Shown here in pieces: positions 10,045 to 18,740 of a stretch of 64,000 nt of DNA (positions are counted from its first letter, which is position 1; each line of letters begins with the position of its first letter). The position numbers were made by a program, and so were the translations under genes. The notes under the pieces were generated by a model. The model ran no database searches and was not told where the DNA came from. It worked only from the letters and a program-made list of their open reading frames with translations. Source of the stretch: Psychromarinibacter sp048262455 (GTDB lineage Bacteria > Pseudomonadota > Alphaproteobacteria > Rhodobacterales > Rhodobacteraceae); contig JBLXFD010000003.1 in the NCBI GenBank assembly GCA_048262455.1, forward strand, positions 1-64,000, written 5' to 3'.

Positions 10045-10824
10045 ATGTTGCACAGCGTTCTCACCGGCGAGCCTTCCTCCAACCCGCCCCTGCTCATCGC
10101 CCACGGCCTCTTCGGCTCCGCCCGGAACTGGGGCGTGATCGCGCGGCGGATGGCGGATACGCGGCAGGTCATCACCGTCGACATGCGCAACCACGGCGCC
10201 AGCTTCCGCGACCCGCGCCACCGCTACCCCGAGATGGCGGAGGACCTTGCAGAGGTCATCGCGGCCCATGGCGGCACCGCGGACGTCGCGGGGCATTCCA
10301 TGGGCGGCAAGGCGGCGATGATGCTGGCGCTGCGCCACCCGGACCGCGTTGCACGGCTGGTTGTGGCCGACATCGCCCCGGTCGCCTACGGCCACAGCCA
10401 GCGGCACCTCATCGCGGCTATGCGCGGGCTGGACCTCGATGCGATTTCCAGCCGCGGCGAGGCCGACGCGGCGCTGGCGGAACAGGTGCCGGACCGCGGC
10501 ACCCGCGCCTTCCTGCTGCAGTCGCTGGACCTCAAGGCCCGGCGCTGGCTGCTGAACCTCGACGCGCTGGACGCCGATATGAACCATATCACCGGCTGGC
10601 CCGCCGAGGATGTCGCCGGCGAAAGCGCCGACTGCCCCGCCCTGTTCCTGACCGGCGGCGACAGCGACTACGTCCTGCCGCAGCACCGCCCGGCGATCCG
10701 CGCGCTGTTCCCCGCCGCGCGCTTCGTCAAGATCCCCGGCGCCGGCCACTGGCTGCACGCCGACAAGCCGCGCGCCTTCGAGGAGACGCTGCGCGCCTGG
10801 CTGGACCCCGCGACCTCCCGCTGA
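10045..10824 (+). CDS. Alpha/beta-fold hydrolase (YbfF-like esterase)
   Basis: This 259-residue protein has LIAHGLFGSARNWGVIARRM with the oxyanion region, VDMRNHGAS, the nucleophile elbow GHSMGGKAAM with the catalytic serine, and a C-terminal GAGHWLHADKP with the catalytic histidine. That order matches the YbfF-like esterases of the alpha/beta hydrolase fold. The substrate is unknown; small acyl esters or acyl-CoA are plausible. No signal peptide is seen, so it should be cytoplasmic. The gene stands between the palindrome region and a secreted-protein gene. Confidence 0.9.
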   Translation: MLHSVLTGEPSSNPPLLIAHGLFGSARNWGVIARRMADTRQVITVDMRNHGASFRDPRHRYPEMAEDLAEVIAAHGGTADVAGHSMGGKAAMMLALRHPDRVARLVVADIAPVAYGHSQRHLIAAMRGLDLDAISSRGEADAALAEQVPDRGTRAFLLQSLDLKARRWLLNLDALDADMNHITGWPAEDVAGESADCPALFLTGGDSDYVLPQHRPAIRALFPAARFVKIPGAGHWLHADKPRAFEETLRAWLDPATSR

Positions 10825-10899
10825 AGGCTCTCAAGGCATCTTGCCGCACCGGCAAGGGCTGTGGCAGGATCGTCCCCAAATTTTTCATGGAGATATCCC

Positions 10900-11514
10900 A
10901 TGCCCCGTCCGGTGCTGCCCCTCTCGCTGACCCTGCTGCTTGCCACCGCGCTGCCCGCCGCCGCGCAGGACAATGTCTGGGGCTCCTTCGGCGACTGGGA
11001 CATCTCGATCGACCCGACCATCGACAACGGCTGCTACGCGCTGGCCTCCTGGAACGGCGGCACCGTGCTGCGGATCGGGCGGAACCCGCAGCTGAACAAC
11101 TTCTACTTCCTGATCGGCAACCCCGCCTGGTCCACCCTGCAGCCAGAGCAGAGCTACGACCTGGCGATCCAGTTCGGCAACCGGCCGATCTGGGACGTCT
11201 CGGCCAACGGCCTGCAGTTCAACCCGGGCGAGGAGGTCTACCTGCACGCCCAGAGCGACAAGATGGAGTTCATCCGGGAGTTCCAGAAGGCGCTGAGCAT
11301 GAAGATCTCCTTCGACGGGGCCGAAATCGACAACCTCAAGCTCACCGGCTCCAGCCGCGCCTGGACCGAGGTGGAGAAGTGCCAGAAGGAGATGGACACC
11401 CGCCCCGAACCGACGAACGTCGCGGCCGAGGCGCCGATCGCCGCCAAGGATCCCTTCGTGAACCCCGACAGCCAGCGCAAGCAGCCCGACGCCCGCAAGA
11501 AACCGGGCAACTAG
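10900..11514 (+). CDS. Secreted protein of unknown function
   Basis: I do not recognise this protein. The ATG at 10900 has GGAG upstream and opens a clear signal peptide (MPRPVLPLSLTLLLATALPA, cleavage likely after AAAQ), so the mature form of about 180 residues should be periplasmic. The mature part contains GSFGDWDISID, NGCYALASWNGG and a repeated acidic-aromatic pattern suggesting a beta-rich domain. Its C-terminus is charged and proline-rich. Two cysteines are visible in the mature part, one near the N-terminus and one in EVEKCQKEMD, and could form a disulfide. It converges on acyP with a gap of 13 bases. Confidence 0.8.
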   Translation: MPRPVLPLSLTLLLATALPAAAQDNVWGSFGDWDISIDPTIDNGCYALASWNGGTVLRIGRNPQLNNFYFLIGNPAWSTLQPEQSYDLAIQFGNRPIWDVSANGLQFNPGEEVYLHAQSDKMEFIREFQKALSMKISFDGAEIDNLKLTGSSRAWTEVEKCQKEMDTRPEPTNVAAEAPIAAKDPFVNPDSQRKQPDARKKPGN

Positions 11515-11527
11515 CGCCCCGCCGCCC

Positions 11528-11809
11528 TCAGCGCAGGATGTGAAACCCGGGCTCCGGCGCCGGCTCTTCGCTGGCCGCCACGCGTTCCACCCGGTCGACC
11601 CGCGCCAGCGTCGGCCCGTCCTGCAGCGCGTCCAGCATCCGCGCCACCGCCTCCGGCGATCCCGCCAGCAGGGCCGCGACCGAGCCGTCGGCCTCGTTGC
11701 GCACCCAGCCGTCGAGGCCCAGCGCCTGCGCCCGCTCCTGCGTCCAGCCGCGGAACCAGACGCCCTGCACCTTGCCCGTCACCCGCACCCGCTGCACCTG
11801 CCTTGCCAT
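11528..11809 (-). CDS. acyP: Acylphosphatase
   Basis: The 93-residue product has the two acylphosphatase signatures. GKVQGVWFRGW carries the catalytic Arg and phosphate loop, and GWVRNEADGSV carries the catalytic Asn. It hydrolyses the carboxyl-phosphate bond of acyl phosphates. The ATG at 11809 is preceded by GGGAGGAG at ideal spacing. A longer frame to 11869 lacks conservation. Its size matches the family (about 90-100 residues). Confidence 0.96.
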   Translation of the reverse strand: MARQVQRVRVTGKVQGVWFRGWTQERAQALGLDGWVRNEADGSVAALLAGSPEAVARMLDALQDGPTLARVDRVERVAASEEPAPEPGFHILR

Positions 11810-12029
11810 GGGCTCCTCCCTTGCCGTGCCGGCCCTGCCTGCAAGCCCTGCCCCGCACCATCCTGACACGGAGGCGCGGCTCGCTCCAAGCCGCGTGCGG
11901 CGGAAATACGCGGACTGGTCCGGCCCGCCCCCTTCCCCTCGCGGCGACGCCTACCTATAAGCAGGCTCGGTGCGGCGGCCTCGTCCCGCGCCCGAGACTT
12001 CGCGACCTCAGACCAAAGGCCTCCCCCGC

Positions 12030-13067
12030 ATGCGCTTCCTTTCCGGCCTGTTCTCCGCCGACATGGCCATCGATCTCGGCACCGCCAACACGCTGGTCTA
12101 CGTGAAGGGCCGCGGCATCATTCTGAACGAGCCTTCCGTGGTCGCCTACCACGTCAAGGACGGCCGCAAGCAGGTGCTGGCGGTGGGCGAGGACGCCAAG
12201 CTGATGCTGGGCCGCACCCCCGGCAGCATCGAGGCGATCCGCCCGATGCGCGAGGGGGTGATCGCCGACTTCGACGTGGCCGAGGAGATGATCAAGCACT
12301 TCATCCGCAAGGTGCATCGCCGGACCACCTTCTCGAAGCCGAAGATCATCGTCTGCGTCCCCCACGGTGCCACCCCCGTCGAGAAACGCGCGATCCGCCA
12401 GTCGGTGCTGTCCGCGGGCGCGCGCCGCGCCGGGCTGATCGCCGAACCCATCGCGGCGGCCATCGGCGCGGGCATGCCCATCACCGATCCCACCGGCAAC
12501 ATGGTGGTGGACATCGGCGGCGGCACCACCGAGGTGGCGGTGCTGAGCCTTGGCGACATCGTCTATGCCCGGTCCGTCCGGGTCGGCGGCGACCGCATGG
12601 ACGAGGCGATCATCAACTACCTGCGGCGCCAGCAGAACCTGCTGATCGGCGAATCCACCGCCGAGCGGATCAAGACCTCGATCGGCACCGCGCGGATGCC
12701 CGACGACGGCCGCGGCGCCAGCATGCAGATCCGCGGGCGCGACCTGCTGAACGGCGTGCCCAAGGAGACCGAGGTCAGCCAGGCCCAGATCGCCGAGGCG
12801 CTGGCCGAGCCGGTGATGACCATCTGCGAGGCGGTGATGACCGCGCTGGAGGCGACGCCCCCGGACCTTGCCGCCGACATCGTCGACCGCGGCGTGATGC
12901 TGACCGGCGGCGGCGCGCTGCTGGGCGAGCTGGACCTGGCGCTGCGCGAGCAGACCGGGCTGGCCATTTCGGTGGCCGACGAGTCGCTGAACTGCGTCGC
13001 GCTGGGAACCGGCAAGGCGCTGGAATACGAGAAACAGCTGCGGCACGTGATAGACTACGAAAGCTGA
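12030..13067 (+). CDS. mreB: Rod shape-determining protein MreB
   Basis: This 345-residue actin homologue shows AIDLGTANTLVYVKGRGI (phosphate-1), VVDIGGGTTEVAVLSLGDIV (phosphate-2) and LTGGGALLGELD (adenosine motif). It polymerises on the inner membrane and guides lateral wall synthesis. The chosen ATG gives the standard MRFLSGLFSADMAIDLG start. It heads a five-gene elongasome operon followed by mreC, mreD, mrdA and rodA. The 220-base upstream region holds a TATAAG at 11956-11961 without a good -35 partner. Confidence 0.99.
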   Translation: MRFLSGLFSADMAIDLGTANTLVYVKGRGIILNEPSVVAYHVKDGRKQVLAVGEDAKLMLGRTPGSIEAIRPMREGVIADFDVAEEMIKHFIRKVHRRTTFSKPKIIVCVPHGATPVEKRAIRQSVLSAGARRAGLIAEPIAAAIGAGMPITDPTGNMVVDIGGGTTEVAVLSLGDIVYARSVRVGGDRMDEAIINYLRRQQNLLIGESTAERIKTSIGTARMPDDGRGASMQIRGRDLLNGVPKETEVSQAQIAEALAEPVMTICEAVMTALEATPPDLAADIVDRGVMLTGGGALLGELDLALREQTGLAISVADESLNCVALGTGKALEYEKQLRHVIDYES

Positions 13068-13202
13068 TCCGCCCGGGAATCGCCCCCGGCCGTACCAGCG
13101 GCGCTGCGGCGCCGCACCGCCGAGCACGCGGCATTGTCTTGCGGGGCGGCCCCCGGCCGGGGCATTCTGGGGCCGCGGCGATGCGCCCCATCGGAGACTG
13201 AC

Positions 13203-14102
13203 GTGGCCAGACAGCCAAGCAACAGCGACCTATACGTCCGCCCGGTCCGGCGCGTCCTGGTGGGCACGCTGGTGCTGGCGCTGCTGGCGGTCTTCCTGCT
13301 TTGGCGGATCGATTCGCCCCGGGTGGAACGTCTGCGCGCGCAGGTGGTGGACCGGGTGGTGCCGAACTTCGACTGGATGCTGGTGCCGGTGGCCGCGGGG
13401 ATCGAGATGGTCGAGGGCTTCCGCTCCTACAACCGCATCCACACGCAGAACCAGGAGCTGCGGCGCGAGCTGCAGCAGATGAAGGCCTGGAAGGAGGCGG
13501 CGCTGCAGCTGGAGCAGCAGAACGCCAAGCTGCTGGACCTGAACAAGGTGCGGCTGGACCCCAAGCTGACCTTCGTTACCGGCGTGGTGCTGGCGGATTC
13601 CGGGTCTCCCTTCCGGCAGTCGGTGCTGCTGAACATCGGCGCGCGCGACGGGCTGATCGACGGCTGGGCGGTGACCGACGGGCTGGGGCTGGTGGGGCGG
13701 ATCAGCGGCGTCGGGCATTCCACCGCGCGGGTGATCCTGCTGACCGACAGCAACAGCCGCATCCCGGTCAGCATCCAGCCCTCGGGGCAGAAGGCGCTGC
13801 TGTCGGGCGACAACTCGGCGCTGGTGCCGCTGGAATTCATCGAGAGCCCCGAGGCGGTGCGCCCCGGCGACCGGGTCGTCAGTTCCGGCGACGGCGGGGT
13901 GTTCCCGGCCGGGGTGCTGGTGGGCAGCGTGGTGCAGGGGCCCGACCGGCGGCTGAGGGTGCGACTGGCGGCGGACTACGAGCGCCTGGACTACCTGCGC
14001 GTGCTGCGCGCCCATCCGCGCGACCCGGTGCTGGACCCAGGCGGGCTCGTGCTGCCGCCGGCCGGCGCGGGCGAATTGTTCGGCGAGGCCGGCGATGGAT
14101 AG
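13203..14102 (+). CDS. mreC: Rod shape-determining protein MreC
   Basis: The 299-residue protein has a short cytoplasmic N-terminus, one membrane segment (VLVGTLVLALLAVFLLW) and a coiled coil rich in Glu and Gln (NQELRRELQQMKAWKEAALQ). The periplasmic beta-barrel part includes LLNIGARDGLIDGW and VVSSGDGGVFPAGVLVG. It scaffolds PBP2 and RodA in the elongasome. The GTG at 13203 with GGAG upstream is the best start. It overlaps mreD by 8 bases, indicating translational coupling. Confidence 0.97.
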   Translation: MARQPSNSDLYVRPVRRVLVGTLVLALLAVFLLWRIDSPRVERLRAQVVDRVVPNFDWMLVPVAAGIEMVEGFRSYNRIHTQNQELRRELQQMKAWKEAALQLEQQNAKLLDLNKVRLDPKLTFVTGVVLADSGSPFRQSVLLNIGARDGLIDGWAVTDGLGLVGRISGVGHSTARVILLTDSNSRIPVSIQPSGQKALLSGDNSALVPLEFIESPEAVRPGDRVVSSGDGGVFPAGVLVGSVVQGPDRRLRVRLAADYERLDYLRVLRAHPRDPVLDPGGLVLPPAGAGELFGEAGDG

Positions 14103-14634
14103 ATCCCCCGCCGCCAACCGCTGGATCTACGGGTTGTCCTACTTCGGGCTGAGCATGGGGCTGGTGCTGCTGCACATCCTGCCCACCGACATCGGCCCCG
14201 ACGGCTACCCCGGCCCGGACCTGCTGCTGTGCATCACCTTCGCCTGGGTGCTGCGCCGGCCGCAGTACCTGCCGGTGGGGCTGGTGGCCGGGGTGTTCCT
14301 GCTGACCGACATCCTCTACATGCGCCCGCCCGGCCTGTGGAGCGCGCTGGTGGTGCTGGCGGTGGAGTACCTGCGCGGGCAGGAGCCGCGCCTGCGCGAG
14401 CTGCCCCTGCCGGTGGAACTGGTGACCGTCTCGGTCGCGCTGGCGGTGCTGCACTTGGCCGATTACCTGATCCTGCTGCTGCTGGGGGTGCCGCAGGCGC
14501 ACTTCGGCCCGGTGCTGCTGCAGATGATCTCCACGATCTTCGCCTACCCGATGGTGGTGGTGCTGGCGCTGCTGGGGCTGAAGGTGCAGAAACGGGATCC
14601 GGCAACCTTCGACGCGGTGAGGCGCGCGCGATGA
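14095..14634 (+). CDS. mreD: Rod shape-determining protein MreD
   Basis: This 179-residue integral membrane protein has five or six hydrophobic helices (for example LSYFGLSMGLVLLHILP and AVLHLADYLILLLLGVP). That profile and its place between mreC and mrdA identify it as MreD, which links MreB and MreC to the wall machinery. It overlaps mreC by 8 bases and mrdA by 4 bases (ATGA). Sequence conservation in this family is low, so context carries much of the call. Confidence 0.95.
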   Translation: MDRSPAANRWIYGLSYFGLSMGLVLLHILPTDIGPDGYPGPDLLLCITFAWVLRRPQYLPVGLVAGVFLLTDILYMRPPGLWSALVVLAVEYLRGQEPRLRELPLPVELVTVSVALAVLHLADYLILLLLGVPQAHFGPVLLQMISTIFAYPMVVVLALLGLKVQKRDPATFDAVRRAR

Positions 14635-16580
14635 AAAGACCCACACGCGATACCGAGGCCAGCGCCCGCAAGATCAGCCGGCGCGGCCTTGTGCTGGGCG
14701 GCCTGATGGCGGCCTTCTCCTCGGTGCTGGTGGCGCGGATGCGTTACATGCAGGTGGAGCAGGCCGACAAGTTCCGCCTGCTGGCCGACGAGAACCGCAT
14801 CAACATCCGCCTGATCCCGCCCTCGCGCGGGCTGATCTACGACCGCAACGGCGCGGTTCTTGCCGAGAACGAGCAGAACTACCGCGTGGTGATCGTCAAG
14901 GAGGACGCGGGCGACCTCGAGACCGTGCTGGCCCGCCTGCAGCAGATCATCCGCCTGCCGGAGGAGGAACTGGACAAGGTCCGCAAGGAGCTTGACCGCC
15001 GCAGCCCCTTCGTGCCCGTCACCGTGGCCGACCGGCTGTCCTGGCAGGTCTTCTCGGAGATCGCCGTCAACGCCCCGGCCCTGCCCGGGGTCAACACCGA
15101 GGTGGGGCAAAGCCGGATCTACCCGATGCAGGACGACCTGGCCCACGTGGTGGGCTACGTCGGCCCGGTCAGCGACTACGACCTGACCAAGGGCTACCTT
15201 GCCGAGGACGAGGACCCGCTGCTGCAGATCCCCAAGTTCCAGGTGGGCAAGACCGGGGTCGAGGCGCGGATGGAACACGACCTGCGCGGCGAGGCCGGCA
15301 CCCGCCGCATCGAGGTGAACGCCCGCGGCCGGGTGATGCGGGAACTGGACCGCATCCAGGGCCGCCCCGGGGTGAACCTGCAGCTGACCATCGACAGCGC
15401 GCTGCAGAACTACAGCCAGGTGCGGCTGGGGGACGAAAGTGCCAGCGCGGTGGTGATGGACACTGCCACCGGCGACATCCTCGCCATCGCCTCTGCCCCC
15501 TCGTTCGATCCCAACAAGTTCGTCCGCGGCATCAGCGTGGCCGACTACAAGGGGCTGCTGGAGGACGACCACCGGCCGCTGTCGAACAAGACCGTGCAGG
15601 GCGCCTACCCGCCCGGCTCGACCTTCAAGATGGTCACCGCGCTGGCGGCGCTGGAAGAGGGGGTGATCGACGCCTCCGAGGGGATCTACTGCGGCGGCTA
15701 CAAGGAGCTGGGGCAGCGGCGGTTCCACTGCTGGCGCCGGGGCGGGCACGGCACGGTGCCGCTGGTGGCGGCGCTGGAGCAGTCCTGCGACGTCTACTTC
15801 TACGACATCGCCGAACGGGTCGGTATCGAGAAGATCACCGCCATGGCCCGCCGGCTGGGCCTGGGCGACCGCTATGACCTGCCGATGTCGGCGGTCTCTG
15901 CCGGGCTGATGCCCACCAAGGCGTGGAAGCGCGAGAACCGCGGCGCCGAATGGCTGATCGGCGACACGCTGAACGCCGGGATCGGGCAAGGGTTCGTGCT
16001 GGCCTCGCCGCTGCACCTCGCGGTGATGACCGCGCGGCTGGCCACCGGGCGCGCGGTGCTGCCGCGGCTGGTGAAATCCATCGATGCGGTCGAGAAGCTG
16101 CCCGAGGCGCCGATGCTGGACATCAACCCGCAGCACCTGGCGCAGGTGCGCGACGGCATGATCTCTGTCACCAACTCGCGCCGGGGCACCGCCTACGGCA
16201 GCCGGGTCACGGCCGACGGCATCAAGATCGCCGGCAAGACCGGCACCAGCCAGGTGCGCAACATCACCGCGGCAGAGCGCGCGCGCGGCGTGACCAGCAA
16301 CGACGACCTGCCGTGGGAGCGGCGCGACCACGCGCTGTTCGTCAGCTACGCACCCCACGACACGCCCCGCATCGCCTGCTCGGTGGTGGTGGAACACGGC
16401 GGCGGCGGCTCTGCCGTGGCCGCGCCGATCGCGCGGGACATCGTGCTGCAGGCGCTGTACGGGGGCAATCCGCCGCTGGAGGCCTACCCCTCCAGCCAGC
16501 GCGGCACCATCCGCACCCGGCAGGAGCAGCTGATGCTGCGCGATCCCGCCAGCTTCCGCGACGGGCGGTCCCGGGCATGA
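14631..16580 (+). CDS. mrdA: Peptidoglycan D,D-transpeptidase PBP2
   Basis: The 649-residue class B penicillin-binding protein has an N-terminal membrane anchor (GLVLGGLMAAFSSVLVARM) and a dimerisation domain with PPSRGLIYDRNG. The transpeptidase domain has SxxK as GSTFK (Ser330), SxN as SCD in EQSCDVYFYD, and KTG as AGKTGTSQV. It cross-links lateral wall peptidoglycan with RodA. The second SxN residue reads Cys-Asp here, as is normal for PBP2. It overlaps mreD and rodA by ATGA at both ends. Confidence 0.98.
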   Translation: MKRPTRDTEASARKISRRGLVLGGLMAAFSSVLVARMRYMQVEQADKFRLLADENRINIRLIPPSRGLIYDRNGAVLAENEQNYRVVIVKEDAGDLETVLARLQQIIRLPEEELDKVRKELDRRSPFVPVTVADRLSWQVFSEIAVNAPALPGVNTEVGQSRIYPMQDDLAHVVGYVGPVSDYDLTKGYLAEDEDPLLQIPKFQVGKTGVEARMEHDLRGEAGTRRIEVNARGRVMRELDRIQGRPGVNLQLTIDSALQNYSQVRLGDESASAVVMDTATGDILAIASAPSFDPNKFVRGISVADYKGLLEDDHRPLSNKTVQGAYPPGSTFKMVTALAALEEGVIDASEGIYCGGYKELGQRRFHCWRRGGHGTVPLVAALEQSCDVYFYDIAERVGIEKITAMARRLGLGDRYDLPMSAVSAGLMPTKAWKRENRGAEWLIGDTLNAGIGQGFVLASPLHLAVMTARLATGRAVLPRLVKSIDAVEKLPEAPMLDINPQHLAQVRDGMISVTNSRRGTAYGSRVTADGIKIAGKTGTSQVRNITAAERARGVTSNDDLPWERRDHALFVSYAPHDTPRIACSVVVEHGGGGSAVAAPIARDIVLQALYGGNPPLEAYPSSQRGTIRTRQEQLMLRDPASFRDGRSRA

Positions 16581-17725
16581 GCTATCTCGAGTACACGATC
16601 CGGCGGGTGCCCAGCGGCCCGGCGAAGATGCTTTACCTGAACTGGCCGCTGCTGATCCTGGTGTCCACCGCCGCCGCGGTGGGCTTCATCATGCTCTACT
16701 CGGTCGCCGGAGGCTCGCTCACGCCATGGGCCGAGCCGCAGATGAAGCGTTTCGGGCTGGGCCTGGCGCTGATGCTGTCGGTGGCCATGGTGCCCATCTG
16801 GTTCTGGCGCAACATCGCCGGCGTCGCCTACGGCGTGTCGCTGCTGCTGCTGGTCTTCGTGGAGTTCTTCGGCAGCACCGGCATGGGCGCGCAGCGGTGG
16901 ATCGACCTCGGCTTCATGCGGCTGCAGCCGTCCGAGCTGATGAAGATCACCCTCGTGATGCTGCTGGCCAGCTATTACGACTGGCTGGACATCCGCAAGG
17001 TCTCGCGCCCGCTGTGGGTGCTGGTGCCGGTGGCGCTGATCCTGACCCCCACGGCGCTGGTGCTGGCGCAGCCCGACCTTGGCACCGCGCTGCTGCTGAT
17101 TGCCGGCGGCGCCATCGTGATGTTCGTGGCGGGGGTGCACTGGCTCTACTTCGCGGGCGTTTTCGCCACGGGGGCGGGCATGGTGGCGGCGGTGCTTTAT
17201 TCTCGCGGCACGCCCTGGCAGCTGCTGAAGGACTACCAGTACCGCCGCATCGACACCTTCCTCGACCCCGCCAGCGATCCCTTGGGCGCGGGCTATCACA
17301 TCACCCAGTCGAAGATCGCCCTCGGCTCCGGCGGCTGGACGGGGCGGGGGTTCATGCAGGGCACCCAGTCGCGGCTGAACTTCCTGCCGGAAAAGCACAC
17401 CGACTTCATCTTCACGACGCTGGCCGAGGAATTCGGCTTCATCGGAGGCATCTCGCTGCTGACCATCTACGCGCTGATCATCGTCTTCTGCATCGCCTCG
17501 GCCATGTCGAACCAAAGCCGCTTTGGCGCGATCCTGACCCTTGGGGTCGCCGGCACCTTCTTCCTGTTCTTCGCGGTGAACATGTCGATGGTCATGGGCC
17601 TTGCCCCGGTAGTCGGCGTGCCGCTGCCGCTGGTCAGCTACGGCGGGTCCGCGATGCTGGTGCTGCTGGTGGGCTTCGGGCTGGCGCAGTCGGCCCACGT
17701 GCACCGGCCGCGGCTGAAGTCATGA
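16577..17725 (+). CDS. rodA: Peptidoglycan glycosyltransferase RodA (SEDS family)
   Basis: This 382-residue polytopic protein shows SEDS signatures such as GAQRWIDLGFMRLQPSELMKI, AQPDLGTALLL, FLPEKHTDFIFTTLAEEFGF and PLPLVSYGGSAML. It polymerises lipid II glycan strands together with PBP2. The start overlaps the mrdA stop by ATGA, and its own stop overlaps the next gene by ATGA. The whole mreC to reductase stretch is therefore coupled. Confidence 0.98.
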   Translation: MSYLEYTIRRVPSGPAKMLYLNWPLLILVSTAAAVGFIMLYSVAGGSLTPWAEPQMKRFGLGLALMLSVAMVPIWFWRNIAGVAYGVSLLLLVFVEFFGSTGMGAQRWIDLGFMRLQPSELMKITLVMLLASYYDWLDIRKVSRPLWVLVPVALILTPTALVLAQPDLGTALLLIAGGAIVMFVAGVHWLYFAGVFATGAGMVAAVLYSRGTPWQLLKDYQYRRIDTFLDPASDPLGAGYHITQSKIALGSGGWTGRGFMQGTQSRLNFLPEKHTDFIFTTLAEEFGFIGGISLLTIYALIIVFCIASAMSNQSRFGAILTLGVAGTFFLFFAVNMSMVMGLAPVVGVPLPLVSYGGSAMLVLLVGFGLAQSAHVHRPRLKS

Positions 17726-18654
17726 GCGTCCGAGTGCTGTTCGCGGGCGGCGACACCCGCTGGTCCGACTACGAGGTGCCGCTGGCGCAGGCGATGCAGG
17801 CCGCGGGGGTCGAGGCGGAGCTGGGCACCGACTTCGCCCCGGAGACGGTGGATTACATCGTTTACGCGCCGCATCCCGGGCTCACCGACTTCACCCCCTT
17901 CACCCGCGCCAAGGCGGTGCTGGGACTTTGGGCCGGGGTCGAGAACATCGTGACGAACAAGACCCTGACCCAGCCGCTGGCGCGGATGGTGGACCGGGGC
18001 CTGACCGAGGGGATGGTGGACTGGGTCACCGCCCATGTCATGCGTCACCACGTGGGAATGGACGCGCACATCGTGAACCCCGACCGCGACTGGCGCCCGG
18101 TGCTGCCGCCGCTGGCCCGCCAGCGGCGGGTGACGGTGCTGGGGCTGGGCGAGCTGGGCACCGCCTGCGCCCGCACCCTCGCCGGTCTTAACTTCCCGGT
18201 CACCGGCTGGGCGCGCAGCCGCAAGGAGATCGCGGGGATTACCTGCCTTGCCGGCGAGGAGGACCTGCCGCGCGCGCTGTCCGGGGCGCAGATTCTGGTG
18301 CTGCTGCTGCCGCTGACGGAGGCCACCGAGAACCTGCTGAACGCCGAGCGTCTGGCCGCCCTGCCCCGCGGCGCGGTGATCCTCAACCCCGGCCGGGGAC
18401 CGCTGATCGACGACGGGGCGCTGCTGGCGGCGCTGGACGCGGGGCAGATCGGCCATGCCACGCTGGACACCTTCCGGGTGGAGCCTTTGCCGCGGGATCA
18501 CCCGTACTGGGCGCATCCGAAGGTGACGGTGACGCCCCACATCGCCAGCGAGACGCGCCCGCAGACCGCGGCCGAGGTGATCGCGGAGAACATCCGCCGC
18601 GGCGAGGCGGGAGAGCCGCTGCTGCACCTGGTGGACCGCACCGCGGGGTATTGA
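17722..18654 (+). CDS. Glyoxylate/hydroxypyruvate reductase A-like D-2-hydroxyacid dehydrogenase
   Basis: The 310-residue product has the NAD(P)-binding motif VTVLGLGELGTACARTLAG, LLPLTEATENLLNAERLAALP, NPGRGPLIDDGALLAALD and HPKVTVTPHIAS with the catalytic His, in the GhrA branch of the 2-hydroxyacid dehydrogenases. It should reduce glyoxylate or hydroxypyruvate with NADPH in the cytoplasm. Its ATG overlaps the rodA stop, so it is translationally coupled to the cell-shape operon. That context is odd for a metabolic enzyme, though I believe it recurs in relatives. Confidence 0.88.
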   Translation: MSVRVLFAGGDTRWSDYEVPLAQAMQAAGVEAELGTDFAPETVDYIVYAPHPGLTDFTPFTRAKAVLGLWAGVENIVTNKTLTQPLARMVDRGLTEGMVDWVTAHVMRHHVGMDAHIVNPDRDWRPVLPPLARQRRVTVLGLGELGTACARTLAGLNFPVTGWARSRKEIAGITCLAGEEDLPRALSGAQILVLLLPLTEATENLLNAERLAALPRGAVILNPGRGPLIDDGALLAALDAGQIGHATLDTFRVEPLPRDHPYWAHPKVTVTPHIASETRPQTAAEVIAENIRRGEAGEPLLHLVDRTAGY

Positions 18655-18657
18655 GCC

Positions 18658-18724
18658 GGGAGGGGGCGCTGCCCCCGCCGCGGCCTGCGGCCGCGACTCC
18701 CCCGGGATATTTCGTAACCAGAGA
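18658..18724 (+). repeat. Convergent-gene palindromic repeat, copy A
   Basis: The core is GGGGGCGCTGCCCCC, then a second palindrome of CGCGGCC type, then CCCCCGGGATATTTCG. It starts 4 bases after the reductase stop and ends shortly before the convergent PfkB kinase stop. Three relatives lie in equivalent positions elsewhere in the window. A role as a bidirectional terminator is likely. Confidence 0.75.
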
Positions 18725-18740
18725 TTGGCAGGATGGGCGC

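Noticed and set aside
11956..11961. TATAAG as a promoter for mreB
   Set aside because: The -10-like box has no acceptable -35 sequence at 16-18 bases (TTCCCC at best), so I did not list it as a promoter.
14631..16580. Missing Asn in the PBP2 SxN motif as an inactivating change
   Set aside because: The SCD sequence at this position is the normal state in PBP2 proteins, and the SxxK and KTG motifs are intact.
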